From NCBI GenBank assembly GCA_022841465.1, contig JALHRL010000018.1, positions 1-64,000 of the forward strand: a DNA stretch of 64,000 nt, given 5' to 3'. This DNA is from Bacteroidia bacterium (GTDB lineage Bacteria; Bacteroidota; Bacteroidia; B-17B0; Aurantibacillaceae). Position numbers and translations under genes: made by a program. The notes below the pieces were generated by a model. It did not search any database, was not told the DNA's origin, and saw only the letters and a program-made list of their open reading frames with translations. Shown one piece after another: positions 47,533 to 56,220 of this stretch. Every line of letters starts with the position of its first letter. Within the stretch, counting starts at the first letter, position 1.

Positions 47533-48174
47533 ATGAATAAAGTATTAATTGGGGTTAACGCGTTACTTGTTATTGCAGTAGCTTATTTGTTTTATAAAAC
47601 TTCAGGAAGTTCGGTTGGTACTGTTGAAGGAAGTAACAACAACGAAGAAAAAACAGAAATAGCTAAACCAGTAGAAAAGAAAGAAGTTCCCATAACTGGA
47701 AAAATAGCCTTTGTAAATTTAGATAGTTTAAATGAAAGAAGTTTGTATGTTGATTATATGACAAAAAAATTACGTAGTAGCCAAGCTTCTATTGAAGGCA
47801 GCTTAGAGAATTTAAGCATGCAGTATCAGAAAAAAATGGAAGAATATCAAACTTCTGCCAGTGCCGGAATTGCTCCTGAGAGCGAGTTAGCAGCAAAAGC
47901 AAGGGAGATTCAGAAAATTGAAACAGATGCAAAAAACAAACAAATGCAAATGGATAATTTAATGATGGAAATGAATGATAAAAAAATGGAGTTTCAAGAA
48001 GAGGTGAGAGCTTATATAAAAGAAAATTATGCTTCTAAATATGATTATGTTTTTACATACAGTGAAACAGTACCCATTATGTTGTATGGTTCTCCATCGG
48101 CCGAAATTACAAATGAAGTTATTTATGCAATTAATGAGAAATTTAAAGCCAAACAAGCAAGTAATAAAAAATAA
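47533..48174 (+). CDS. OmpH/Skp family periplasmic chaperone-like protein
   Basis: Skp-type proteins hold unfolded outer-membrane proteins in the periplasm. The 213-residue protein has one N-terminal membrane span (residues 4-22), a charged linker, then KIAFVNLDSLNERSLYVDYM followed by a long coiled coil (about 80-160) and a C-terminal return segment, matching the OmpH/Skp pattern. The N-terminal span is not followed by a clear cleavage site, so it may stay anchored in the inner membrane. A possible -7 element TAACTTTA lies at 47511-47518. Its stop codon shares a base with the start of the next gene (TAATG). Confidence 0.85.
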   Translation: MNKVLIGVNALLVIAVAYLFYKTSGSSVGTVEGSNNNEEKTEIAKPVEKKEVPITGKIAFVNLDSLNERSLYVDYMTKKLRSSQASIEGSLENLSMQYQKKMEEYQTSASAGIAPESELAAKAREIQKIETDAKNKQMQMDNLMMEMNDKKMEFQEEVRAYIKENYASKYDYVFTYSETVPIMLYGSPSAEITNEVIYAINEKFKAKQASNKK

Positions 48175-48575
48175 TGACCATGTCTAAATTATACGAAAAA
48201 ATAAAACTAGTAGAAGAGTTTCACGAGGTTTTTCAAATAGGAAATGCAAACAACATTAAATTAATTGATGAAAAAGATTTTACCTTACGTTATAATTTAA
48301 TTAAAGAAGAAAACGAAGAATATTTGGAAGCTTGTAAAAACGGAGATATTGTTGAAATAGCAGACGCTTTGGGCGATCAGTTATATATTTTATTCGGTAC
48401 AATTTTAAAACACGGTTTACAACATAAAATTGAAGAGGTGTATGATGAAATACACCGAAGTAACATGAGTAAACTGGATGAAAACGGCCAACCCATTTTT
48501 AGAGAAGACGGAAAAATTTTAAAGAGTGAAAAATATTTCAGGCCCGAAATTCATAAAATAATTCCGCTTAAATAA
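48174..48575 (+). CDS. MazG-like nucleotide pyrophosphohydrolase
   Basis: The 133-residue protein fits the all-alpha NTP pyrophosphohydrolase superfamily, whose members cleave nucleotides to monophosphate and PPi. The metal-binding motifs are visible as KEENEEYLEA and EIADALGDQLYILFG, the usual EExxE then ExxD arrangement. The substrate cannot be told from sequence. The start codon overlaps the stop of the OmpH-like gene, so the two are translationally coupled. An in-frame ATG two codons further on is also possible. It converges on the GNAT gene with one base between stop codons. Confidence 0.85.
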   Translation: MTMSKLYEKIKLVEEFHEVFQIGNANNIKLIDEKDFTLRYNLIKEENEEYLEACKNGDIVEIADALGDQLYILFGTILKHGLQHKIEEVYDEIHRSNMSKLDENGQPIFREDGKILKSEKYFRPEIHKIIPLK

Positions 48576-48576
48576 A

Positions 48577-49059
48577 TTATAAATCTTTTAGCATCCAAAT
48601 ATTACAACCGCTATGGCCCGAATTGCCTAGCGGTTTTTTTAATTTATTAAAACCACTTTTTTCGTAAATGGAAATGGCTTTATCAAAAGCAGGCAAACTT
48701 TCAATGTACATTTTCCTGAAATTAAATTCTTTAGCGCTTTCTATACATTTTTCCATTAATAATTTACCAATGCCTTTGCTTCGTGCCTCGGCAGCAATAT
48801 AAAATTTTACTAATTCAACACAGTTTTTTTCTAATCCTTCGGTAGGAAAAATTCCACAGCAACCAATTATTTTGTTGTTAAGTTCTGCAACCCATAAAAC
48901 AGATTTTGCTTGTTTAAACAATTCAAATAAGTTATCGGTAGTAGGGTCAGAATAAACGGTGCCTTTTGTTGGCGCATGGTGTTCAATAAAAACATCACGA
49001 ATTATTTTTGCCAATAATGCGTTATCTTTTTCTTCTATTTGCCTAATACTAATTTGCAA
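48577..49059 (-). CDS. GNAT family N-acetyltransferase
   Basis: This enzyme should move an acetyl group from acetyl-CoA to an amine. The 160 residues show the GNAT order: beta strands with VLWVAELNNKIIGCCGIFPT, the acetyl-CoA loop ARSKGIGKLLMEKCIESA (about residues 92-109) and the final strand with FDKAISIYEKSGF. The substrate is unknown. It starts 3 bases after the M1 peptidase stop and probably shares its transcript. Confidence 0.9.
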   Translation of the reverse strand: MQISIRQIEEKDNALLAKIIRDVFIEHHAPTKGTVYSDPTTDNLFELFKQAKSVLWVAELNNKIIGCCGIFPTEGLEKNCVELVKFYIAAEARSKGIGKLLMEKCIESAKEFNFRKMYIESLPAFDKAISIYEKSGFNKLKKPLGNSGHSGCNIWMLKDL

Positions 49060-49062
49060 TTT

Positions 49063-52000
49063 CTAGAATGCACGGTTAATGCCAATCATCCATCGCATTT
49101 GAATGTAATCTTCTTCAGCAAATGGTAAGCGATTAATAAATAATGGCATATCAAATCTAACAACAAGTGGTTTTAATCCCGTTAATTGTCCCCAACGGAA
49201 AATATTTAAAGCAACACCAACTCCCGCATCGGCCATCACTTCGCTCATTGTAATTGTTTTACCGGGCGCATTGGTATTTATTATTCCTGCATCGGCAAAT
49301 AAGTATGGTTCAAAACGCAATGTTCTTTTTACTGCCTTAGGACTTAAAAAACTAAATACTTCACCAAATTCTAATTCTGCACTAAAAGATGTGCCTGTGG
49401 TTCCTTTGTAATTGTATGAAAGTGTACCATCTTCATTTTTTTGTGGAAGCAAATAACCCGAAAATCCTCTTAGGTTTAAACCTCCACCTGCAGTAAAATG
49501 ATTAGTAACTTCACCATAATTTCCCCACTGGCGTGCAATAAAACCATACGAGCGTGTGTATTTATTCTCCATTAACTCTTCGTTATTTGCACCGGCCACA
49601 AATAACATACTTTCACTTGGTAAATTGTTTCCAAAACCAAATTGGGCAAATAAACGTGTGTTTAAATTTAGTTTCCAAAGTTTGTTGTGATTAACGGAAC
49701 TAAAACTTACTGCAGAAAAATCGTAATCGTTGGTAAATGCAGAAGAACGAATGTTAAAGTTTAACATACCAAAACCTTTTCTGTATCTATAATTATGATC
49801 AAAACCTACATGCATGGCATTGTTCCACTTTTGGTATCCCCATTCTTGAGTGTGAATTAAATAAGTCATGTCTTGCGGAATATCACGTAGCATCCCTTTA
49901 AAGTGTCCGTAGAAACGTGTTTTATCGTTATTGCTTTTTCTCTCTAATCCAACTGTTGCACCATCTAGTCCATCTAATGATTTTAATTGCATGTAAAAAT
50001 TAACCTTACGCAAATATTTATTTAAACTTGTTTTGTAGTTAAACAAAAAGGAGATTGGGTTAAACTTATTTACATTATCGCTGCTATTAATATACGATTG
50101 TAAAAAACCGGTGCTAAACCAAGCCGTTAAATCAAAAATATGTTTGGTGTTTAAATAATCGCCACTTAATGCTGCTCCAACTTTTAAACCGTCGTATCCA
50201 TTGTGCCATAAACTTGGTCGGATGCGCATATCGTATTGTTTCCAGTTTGGTGGATTATAAACTTTCGAATCAAATCGTACACTTACTTTTCCTTTCTTCA
50301 CATTATTGGTCATATCAATATCTGCTAATCGTTTGCTTGGGTCAATAATCACATTTTTAATTTTTGAACCAATGTTTAAGGTGGCAGTGTAAGAAGTTTT
50401 AATTTTAGGACCCCAACCAATCCAGCGTGGAAGAGTAGTAGCACCGGTTGGTTTTTCAAACCATGTGTTTGGAATGTAATAATGCCTGGCAGAATCATTT
50501 GCGTCAATTACCGCAAAATCTAAAGGCATTTGCATGCTTCCTTTTCGTTTAAAGCTTATCTGATAAATCCCTTTTCCTTTGTTTTTTATTTTACCAATTT
50601 TGTAATCAATCGTTTTGGTGGTTTCCAACCATTGATCAAAAAACCAATTTAAATCAACGCCTGTAAATTGAATGATTGAATTTCTGAAATCTTCCGGGTA
50701 AGGATGACAAAATTTCCATTGATAAAAATAAAACTGCATGGCTTTATCAAACAAGGCGCGGCCTAAAACGTACTCTAAGTTTTTAAGCATGGTTGCTGTT
50801 TTATAGTAAACTTGTCCGTAACCACCTCCATGCCTTATTCCGCCGTTAAAATCATCGCTATGTGTATTTAACTGAACTTGCTCATCGCGCATTACGTTTG
50901 TAACGTAATACGGATTGTAAATATCTGCATCTACAACTTTTACAGGTTTTGAATAAGCGTCTACATATTTATCCATTAAATTCATTTTAGCTTTCTTTTG
51001 CTGAATATCAAAAGGGCCTTCAATAAATTGATACGTATCTGCGGTGTAAAATTGCGTAAAGCCTTCATCTAAAAAAGCACGATAGGTTTCGTTGCTTCCT
51101 ACCATTCCAAAAAACCAATTGTGAGTTAGTTCATGAATAAATAAACCTCTGTATCCCGGATCCCAACCACCGTTTAAGGTAATCATTGGATATTCCATTC
51201 CATCCATGGCATCTGCACTAATCATTTTTGGGTAATGATAAGGCCCAATATTGTAACTGTTTACTTCAATAATTTTTGTAAGATAATCGGATGCGTTGTA
51301 CCATCCTGCTGCATGGGGCTCTTGCACTAAAGCAATGCAGCGAATTCCGTTTATTTTTGATTCGCCAATGCGGTAATTGGGGTCGGCGGTATAAGCTACA
51401 TCGTGAACGTTTATTGCACTAAACTTCCATGTTTTTTTACTTCCGTCTTTTTTTATTATTGTGCTTGGCGGCGAGTTAAATGGTTTTTTAAGGAAGTTAG
51501 AAATATCTAATTTTTTTCGCAGTGTATCCGGTAACATTTCTTTTTCGTTGGTCATAACTCCGGTACCATCTACAATATAATTATTTGGGAAAGTTAACTC
51601 TACATTAAATGAACCAAAGTTTCCGTAAAATTCATGATCCATGTGTTGATCGGTGTTCCATCCAAATTTCCTGTCAAATACACTTATGCGAGGGTACCAA
51701 TGAACAATATCGTAATGTTTGCTTCCAAAAGAGTTAAACATTTTCATTCGGTTGCGAATAACTTCTTTATCAAAGTAGGTTTTAAAATTTATTTTAAAGG
51801 TTATTGATTCACCTGATTTTACCGGGCGAGGCAACCAAACCTTCATAACAGTATTATCTATTTCGGTTTTTAATTCCTTTCCGTCAATTGAAATACTTTC
51901 AACGGCAGTACCTAAATCATTATTGCGGTATTTACCGTATTTAAATTTGTAATCGTTGTTTTTATATAAATCAGATAAGTAAGAATTTTTTGTTTGTGCA

Positions 52001-52266
52001 TTGCTGTAAAGGTTAAAGAATACAAAAGATAAATCGTATGGAGAATTATTCCAATAGGTTAATTCTTCGTTTCCACTTAAAATATCTGTACTGTCATTTA
52101 TTTCGGCTTTTATTATGTAGTGAACGTCTTGTTGCCAATATCCTTCATAAGGTTTTCGGTTTTTCCAATACAGCTCGTTGGTACTCGAGCGATAATCGAT
52201 GTACTCGTTTTGCGAAATAAAAAATAGCGGGGCTATTAATAAAAGCAATAGGTGTATCCTATTCAT
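49063..52266 (-). CDS. M1 family metallopeptidase with C-terminal outer-membrane barrel
   Basis: The protein (1067 residues) has a Sec signal (to about residue 18) and a gluzincin aminopeptidase domain. The zinc site is HELTH at 378-382 with Glu401 completing HEXXH-X18-E, and GMEYPM stands for the substrate-binding motif. From about residue 660 to the end the sequence changes to strands of alternating residues, includes GGGLNLRGFSG (near 930), close to the barrel motif of Omp85/BamA-type proteins, and ends in Phe, as outer-membrane barrels do. The peptidase would then sit on the cell surface or periplasmic face. The barrel call is inference. Confidence 0.88.
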   Translation of the reverse strand: MNRIHLLLLLIAPLFFISQNEYIDYRSSTNELYWKNRKPYEGYWQQDVHYIIKAEINDSTDILSGNEELTYWNNSPYDLSFVFFNLYSNAQTKNSYLSDLYKNNDYKFKYGKYRNNDLGTAVESISIDGKELKTEIDNTVMKVWLPRPVKSGESITFKINFKTYFDKEVIRNRMKMFNSFGSKHYDIVHWYPRISVFDRKFGWNTDQHMDHEFYGNFGSFNVELTFPNNYIVDGTGVMTNEKEMLPDTLRKKLDISNFLKKPFNSPPSTIIKKDGSKKTWKFSAINVHDVAYTADPNYRIGESKINGIRCIALVQEPHAAGWYNASDYLTKIIEVNSYNIGPYHYPKMISADAMDGMEYPMITLNGGWDPGYRGLFIHELTHNWFFGMVGSNETYRAFLDEGFTQFYTADTYQFIEGPFDIQQKKAKMNLMDKYVDAYSKPVKVVDADIYNPYYVTNVMRDEQVQLNTHSDDFNGGIRHGGGYGQVYYKTATMLKNLEYVLGRALFDKAMQFYFYQWKFCHPYPEDFRNSIIQFTGVDLNWFFDQWLETTKTIDYKIGKIKNKGKGIYQISFKRKGSMQMPLDFAVIDANDSARHYYIPNTWFEKPTGATTLPRWIGWGPKIKTSYTATLNIGSKIKNVIIDPSKRLADIDMTNNVKKGKVSVRFDSKVYNPPNWKQYDMRIRPSLWHNGYDGLKVGAALSGDYLNTKHIFDLTAWFSTGFLQSYINSSDNVNKFNPISFLFNYKTSLNKYLRKVNFYMQLKSLDGLDGATVGLERKSNNDKTRFYGHFKGMLRDIPQDMTYLIHTQEWGYQKWNNAMHVGFDHNYRYRKGFGMLNFNIRSSAFTNDYDFSAVSFSSVNHNKLWKLNLNTRLFAQFGFGNNLPSESMLFVAGANNEELMENKYTRSYGFIARQWGNYGEVTNHFTAGGGLNLRGFSGYLLPQKNEDGTLSYNYKGTTGTSFSAELEFGEVFSFLSPKAVKRTLRFEPYLFADAGIINTNAPGKTITMSEVMADAGVGVALNIFRWGQLTGLKPLVVRFDMPLFINRLPFAEEDYIQMRWMIGINRAF

Positions 52267-52384
52267 TTGGGTTGAGTTTTACGGGTAAATATGCTTAAAA
52301 AATATCATTAAAAAAAGTGGATTTATCATTAAAATCAAGGCTTTTACCATGTTTTTTATCTTTAAAATATTGCAAAAGCTTTTG

Positions 52385-52392
52385 TATCTTTG
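52385..52392 (+). promoter_or_regulatory. -7 element of gltX
   Basis: TATCTTTG matches TAnnTTTG exactly and lies just 9 bases before the gltX start codon. Transcription would begin only a few bases before the ATG, so the message would be almost leaderless. No clear -33 TTTG is seen 19 bases upstream. Confidence 0.5.
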
Positions 52393-52401
52393 GTCGGTAT
52401 T

Positions 52402-53919
52402 ATGGAAAAAAGAGTAAGAGTAAGATTTGCACCAAGCCCAACAGGAGGGCTTCATATGGGAGGTGTACGCACAGCTTTGTTTAATTATTTATTTGCTAAA
52501 AAACACGGTGGAGATTTTATTTTAAGAATTGAAGATACCGACCAAACCCGCTTTGTAGAAGGTGCTGAAGAATATATTATTAATGCATTAAAATGGTGTG
52601 GCATACCACCCAATGAAGGTGTTGGATTTGGTGATGGGCCATATAAACCATACCGCCAGAGCGAAAGAAAAGCAAGCGGTATTTATAGAAAGTATGCCGA
52701 TAAGTTAATTGAAAGTGGCCATGCTTATTATGCTTTTGATACTTCTGAAGAATTGGATGAAATGCGTAAACGATTAGAAGCTGCTAAGGTTGTGGCTCCG
52801 CAATACAATGCGGTAACCCGCCAAAATATGCGGAATAGTTTAACGTTAAGTGCAGAAGAAGTAAAAAAATTAATAGAGGAGGGTAAGCCTTATGTTATTC
52901 GTTTAAAAGTACCGCGTAACGAAGAAATTAGATTTCAGGATATAATACGCGGTTGGGTTGTTGTTAATAGTTCGCAGGTAGATGATAAAGTTTTATTAAA
53001 GAGCGATGGAATGCCAACGTATCATTTAGCACACATTGTTGATGATATAGAAATGAAAATTAGCCATGCTGTTAGAGGAGAAGAGTGGTTGCCAAGCGCA
53101 CCCGCACATATTTTAATATATACGTATTTAGGTTTAGAGAATGAAATGCCACAATTAGCGCATTTACCTTTAATTCTTAATCCGGATGGTAATGGAAAGA
53201 TTTCTAAACGAGAATCACGCTTCCCTGTGTTCCCTTTAAGTTGGAAAGATCCGCGCGAAGCAGAACCGTTTTTGGGTTACAAAGAAGCAGGATATTATCC
53301 CGAAGCTTTTGTGAATATTTTGGCATTGTTGGGTTGGAATCCCGGTACAAATGAAGAACTTTTTACCATTGATGAAATGGCAAAGCTTTTTGATTTTGAA
53401 AGAGTAAATAAAAGTGGTGCTAAGTTTGATCCCGAAAAAGCAAAGTGGTTTAACCAACAATATTTAAGAAAAAAATCGGATAAAGAATTAGCAGAAGCGT
53501 TTAAACCCATTTTAAAAGAAAAAGGACATGAGGCTTCTGACGCTTTTTTAGAAGAGTATTGCCGTTTGGTAAAAGAAAAGGCTCGTTTTGTAAATGAATT
53601 TTGGCAGTTTGGCTGTTTTATTTTTGAAGAGCCAACTTCGTATGATGAAAAAGTTATTCAAAAGAAATGGACTGCGGAAGCGAAGGAGATTTTTATTAAA
53701 TTTGTGGTGAAGTTAAACGCATTAACTGAATGGAGCGTAACGAGTTTAACAGATTGCTTTAATAATGCAGCAAGCGAAATTGGCAAACCGGATATGCAGT
53801 TGTTAAGAGTTTTAACTACGGGTGTTGCAGGCGGACCGCAATTATTGGATGTGTTGGTTTTAATAGGAAAAGAAAGAACTTTAAGTCGATTAAGTAAAGC
53901 ATTAGAGAAAATAAGTTGA
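52402..53919 (+). CDS. gltX: Glutamyl-tRNA synthetase
   Basis: GltX charges tRNA-Glu (and in some bacteria tRNA-Gln) with glutamate. I start it at ATG 52402; a TTG at 52390 in frame would add four residues but overlaps the promoter element. The 505 residues show the class I HIGH signature as FAPSPTGGLHMGG near residue 8 and the KMSKS loop as KISKR near 266. The anticodon-binding C-terminal domain is complete. The last 4 bases overlap the next reading frame, so the two are coupled. Confidence 0.97.
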   Translation: MEKRVRVRFAPSPTGGLHMGGVRTALFNYLFAKKHGGDFILRIEDTDQTRFVEGAEEYIINALKWCGIPPNEGVGFGDGPYKPYRQSERKASGIYRKYADKLIESGHAYYAFDTSEELDEMRKRLEAAKVVAPQYNAVTRQNMRNSLTLSAEEVKKLIEEGKPYVIRLKVPRNEEIRFQDIIRGWVVVNSSQVDDKVLLKSDGMPTYHLAHIVDDIEMKISHAVRGEEWLPSAPAHILIYTYLGLENEMPQLAHLPLILNPDGNGKISKRESRFPVFPLSWKDPREAEPFLGYKEAGYYPEAFVNILALLGWNPGTNEELFTIDEMAKLFDFERVNKSGAKFDPEKAKWFNQQYLRKKSDKELAEAFKPILKEKGHEASDAFLEEYCRLVKEKARFVNEFWQFGCFIFEEPTSYDEKVIQKKWTAEAKEIFIKFVVKLNALTEWSVTSLTDCFNNAASEIGKPDMQLLRVLTTGVAGGPQLLDVLVLIGKERTLSRLSKALEKIS

Positions 53920-54302
53920 GAATTGTTTTTACATATTTAGTGTTGCTTGCCTTTTTAACGCAATTGGGTAGCAGACTTTATGTGTTAGTTAATTTTCAAA
54001 TAAATAAAGAATACATTGCCGAGAATTTGTGTGAGAACAAAGAAGAACCTGAAAGTTGTTGCGAGGGTTCTTGTCATTTAACCAAAGAGTTAGTGAAAGT
54101 AGAAGAGGCCGAAAACCAGGGCCCCTTAAAAACCGAAGATTCTAAAAAGGAGAAATTGGAAGATGTTTTTAATTTTAATTCAAGTATTAAAATGTTTTTT
54201 CAGGTAAATAGCGCAGATGTTGCTAAAGTTGTTACCGATAATTTCAGAATAAAAAAAGGCTATTTACCTTCTGTTTTTCACCCACCATCTTTATTTATTT
54301 AA
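53916..54302 (+). CDS. Cys-rich small membrane-anchored protein
   Basis: The 128-residue protein begins with a hydrophobic N-terminal span (RIVFTYLVLLAFLTQLG), followed by a Cys/His motif: Cys39, Cys48, Cys49, Cys53 and His54 in ESCCEGSCHL. The rest is charged. The start codon is TTG (53916) overlapping the gltX stop as TTGA. No ATG is available before the span. The motif would suit metal binding or a redox function in the periplasm. It lies 98 bases before an MbnP-like lipoprotein gene, and similar proteins accompany such genes in other Bacteroidota. Confidence 0.75.
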   Translation: MRIVFTYLVLLAFLTQLGSRLYVLVNFQINKEYIAENLCENKEEPESCCEGSCHLTKELVKVEEAENQGPLKTEDSKKEKLEDVFNFNSSIKMFFQVNSADVAKVVTDNFRIKKGYLPSVFHPPSLFI

Positions 54303-54400
54303 ATTTTATTGATTTCAAAACGCATTTGAGGATGAGGTAATTCAACTTACACAAAAGTTGAGGGTTTAAATATTTTTAAAAATTAAATAAATAAAAAATT

Positions 54401-55171
54401 ATGAAAAAATTAGTTTTAGTGGCTTTCACAGCACTAGCAATTATTGCATGTAAAAAAGATCCTGTTGAACCAACACCAACACCAACACCAGCAGCCACAA
54501 CCGGCACTATAAAAGTAGAATTTGAAGCGGTTGTAGGAACAAGTTCGTTAACTTTTGGATCACAGCAATATTATAACGCAAACAATGATACTTTTACTGT
54601 AAGTATGCTAAAGTATTACGTTAGTAATATAGTATTAACAAAAGCAGATAACAGTACTTTTACCGTTGCAAATGCTTATTATATTGTTGATCATAATACT
54701 GCGGGTAAAAATGTAATTAGCATTGTTAACGTTCCTATTGCAAATTACAAAGCCATTCAATTTTTAATTGGTGTTGATTCATTAAGAAATGTATCAGGAG
54801 CTCAAGAAGGAGCTTTAGCACCATCAGATATGTTTTGGTCGTGGTCAACAGGTTACATTATGGCAAAGTTTGAAGGGAATTCACCTCAATCTACTGCAAC
54901 CAACAATAAATTAATGTTTCACGTTGGAGGATTTAGTGGTGTAAATAATTCTTTAAAAACGATAAACCTTTCATTTAATACCGAAACAGCAAATGTATCG
55001 GCAACTGCAACTCCTGAAGTACATTTAAAAGCAGATATTTTAAAATGGTTTACAGGTGTAAATACCATTTCATTTGCTTCTGTAAATGTAGTACACATGC
55101 CGGGAATGAATGCTAAAAAATTAGCAGACAATTACGCAAGTATGTTTTCGTTTGATCACATACATAATTAA
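54401..55171 (+). CDS. MbnP-like copper-binding lipoprotein
   Basis: MbnP is a periplasmic copper protein in which a Trp can be oxidised to kynurenine by a dihaem peroxidase, MbnH. This 256-residue homologue has a lipoprotein signal (Cys17), a Pro/Thr linker and the family core. The characteristic MFWSWSTGYIMAKFEG places Trp146 and Trp148. His174 and the C-terminal HMPGMN (His232, Met233, Met236) with a final FDHIHN offer metal ligands. No MbnH gene is in the window. It lies between the Cys-rich protein and a CxxCxC outer-membrane protein, so the three look like a metal-handling set. Confidence 0.82.
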   Translation: MKKLVLVAFTALAIIACKKDPVEPTPTPTPAATTGTIKVEFEAVVGTSSLTFGSQQYYNANNDTFTVSMLKYYVSNIVLTKADNSTFTVANAYYIVDHNTAGKNVISIVNVPIANYKAIQFLIGVDSLRNVSGAQEGALAPSDMFWSWSTGYIMAKFEGNSPQSTATNNKLMFHVGGFSGVNNSLKTINLSFNTETANVSATATPEVHLKADILKWFTGVNTISFASVNVVHMPGMNAKKLADNYASMFSFDHIHN

Positions 55172-55185
55172 ACAATAAATTAAAT

Positions 55186-55214
55186 AATGCATCCGGAAAT
55201 TTTCCGGATGCATT
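55186..55214. terminator. Perfect 13-bp palindromic hairpin between the MbnP and barrel genes
   Basis: ATGCATCCGGAAA pairs with TTTCCGGATGCAT around a single base, so the hairpin would form with a loop of about 4-7 bases. It is followed by a T-rich run before the next start codon. It could be a partial terminator lowering expression of the outer-membrane protein, or a processing site. Confidence 0.6.
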
Positions 55215-55228
55215 TAATATTTTTTAAA

Positions 55229-56215
55229 ATGAAAAAAGTAATATTACTTTCTTTCGTTGTTTTTGCTAATTCTGTTTTTGCCTGTGATATGTGCGGTTGT
55301 TTTTTAGGAATTGTTCCTTACGACAACCAAAGCAGTGTTTCTTTTTTACATCGTTACAGGGCTTTTAATGGATATAGAAATTACCAACATCATTCAAAAA
55401 TGTTTGTTCCGGGCGCATATAAAACAATGCACGGAGATGAACATCACGATTCAATTGCAAGAAATTATTCAAGTGCCGATTACGAAACGTATAAAGTTTA
55501 CGAGTTAAGAGGGAAATTTTATTTTCATAAGCGCTGGGAGTTAAACGCTATTGTTGGAATTAGCAATAACAAAAGCAAAGAAGATTCAATAACAATAAAC
55601 CATACCGGATTAAACGACCCCAGTTTTTATGTAGGCTATCATTTAATACAACCCTCGTTAGAAAAAAACTGGAAGCATCGTTTAATTTTGGCGGGTGGAA
55701 TAAAAATTCCGTCCGGAAATTATTATGTGAAGGATGACATGGGTAAACGCTTGCCTTTTTTAATGCAGCCGGGAACAGGCAGTATAGATTATTTTGCCTT
55801 TGCGAATTATATTGTTGGTTTTAAAAAATTCGGATTGTCTACTACCAATAATTTTAAATTAAACGGAACTAATTTTTATAAGGAGAGAGTTGGTAACAGT
55901 TATACGAACTTCACCAATTTGTTTTATAAAATCCCCATAAAAAATGTAGTTTTAATTCCGTCTTTTAATTCGTATTATGAGTTTACCAAAGGTTTGTATG
56001 TAAAAGAATCATTAACCAAGGCTACTTCTATGAATGAATTGATGCTAGGAGTGGGGGCAGATTGTTTTTATAAAAATGTGGGTTTAAATGTTGCGTTTCA
56101 GCGAACAGTTTACCAGCAAGTTCATCAGGGAAATTTAAAATCGGCAGGTAGGTTGGTGATTGGCTTAACGTATAATTTTAACCAACGAAATTATTTACTT
56201 AAAAAGAAAGATTAG
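55229..56215 (+). CDS. CxxCxC outer-membrane barrel protein
   Basis: I start the gene at ATG 55229, giving 328 residues with a clean signal (MKKVILLSFVVFANSVFA). An ATG at 55187 lies within the upstream hairpin. The mature N-terminus begins with Cys19, Cys22 and Cys24 in ACDMCGCF, which may be lipidated or bind metal. The rest alternates as in outer-membrane beta barrels and ends in strands such as VGLNVAFQRTVYQQ and RLVIGLTYNF. A barrel with a Cys-rich N-terminus directly after an MbnP-like gene suggests metal uptake or export, but this is inference. Confidence 0.78.
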   Translation: MKKVILLSFVVFANSVFACDMCGCFLGIVPYDNQSSVSFLHRYRAFNGYRNYQHHSKMFVPGAYKTMHGDEHHDSIARNYSSADYETYKVYELRGKFYFHKRWELNAIVGISNNKSKEDSITINHTGLNDPSFYVGYHLIQPSLEKNWKHRLILAGGIKIPSGNYYVKDDMGKRLPFLMQPGTGSIDYFAFANYIVGFKKFGLSTTNNFKLNGTNFYKERVGNSYTNFTNLFYKIPIKNVVLIPSFNSYYEFTKGLYVKESLTKATSMNELMLGVGADCFYKNVGLNVAFQRTVYQQVHQGNLKSAGRLVIGLTYNFNQRNYLLKKKD

Positions 56216-56220
56216 GGTAG

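Noticed and set aside
55187-55228. ATG at 55187 as start of the CxxCxC barrel protein
   Set aside because: It lies at the base of a perfect hairpin, and the added residues put extra sequence before a clean signal peptide that starts at 55229.
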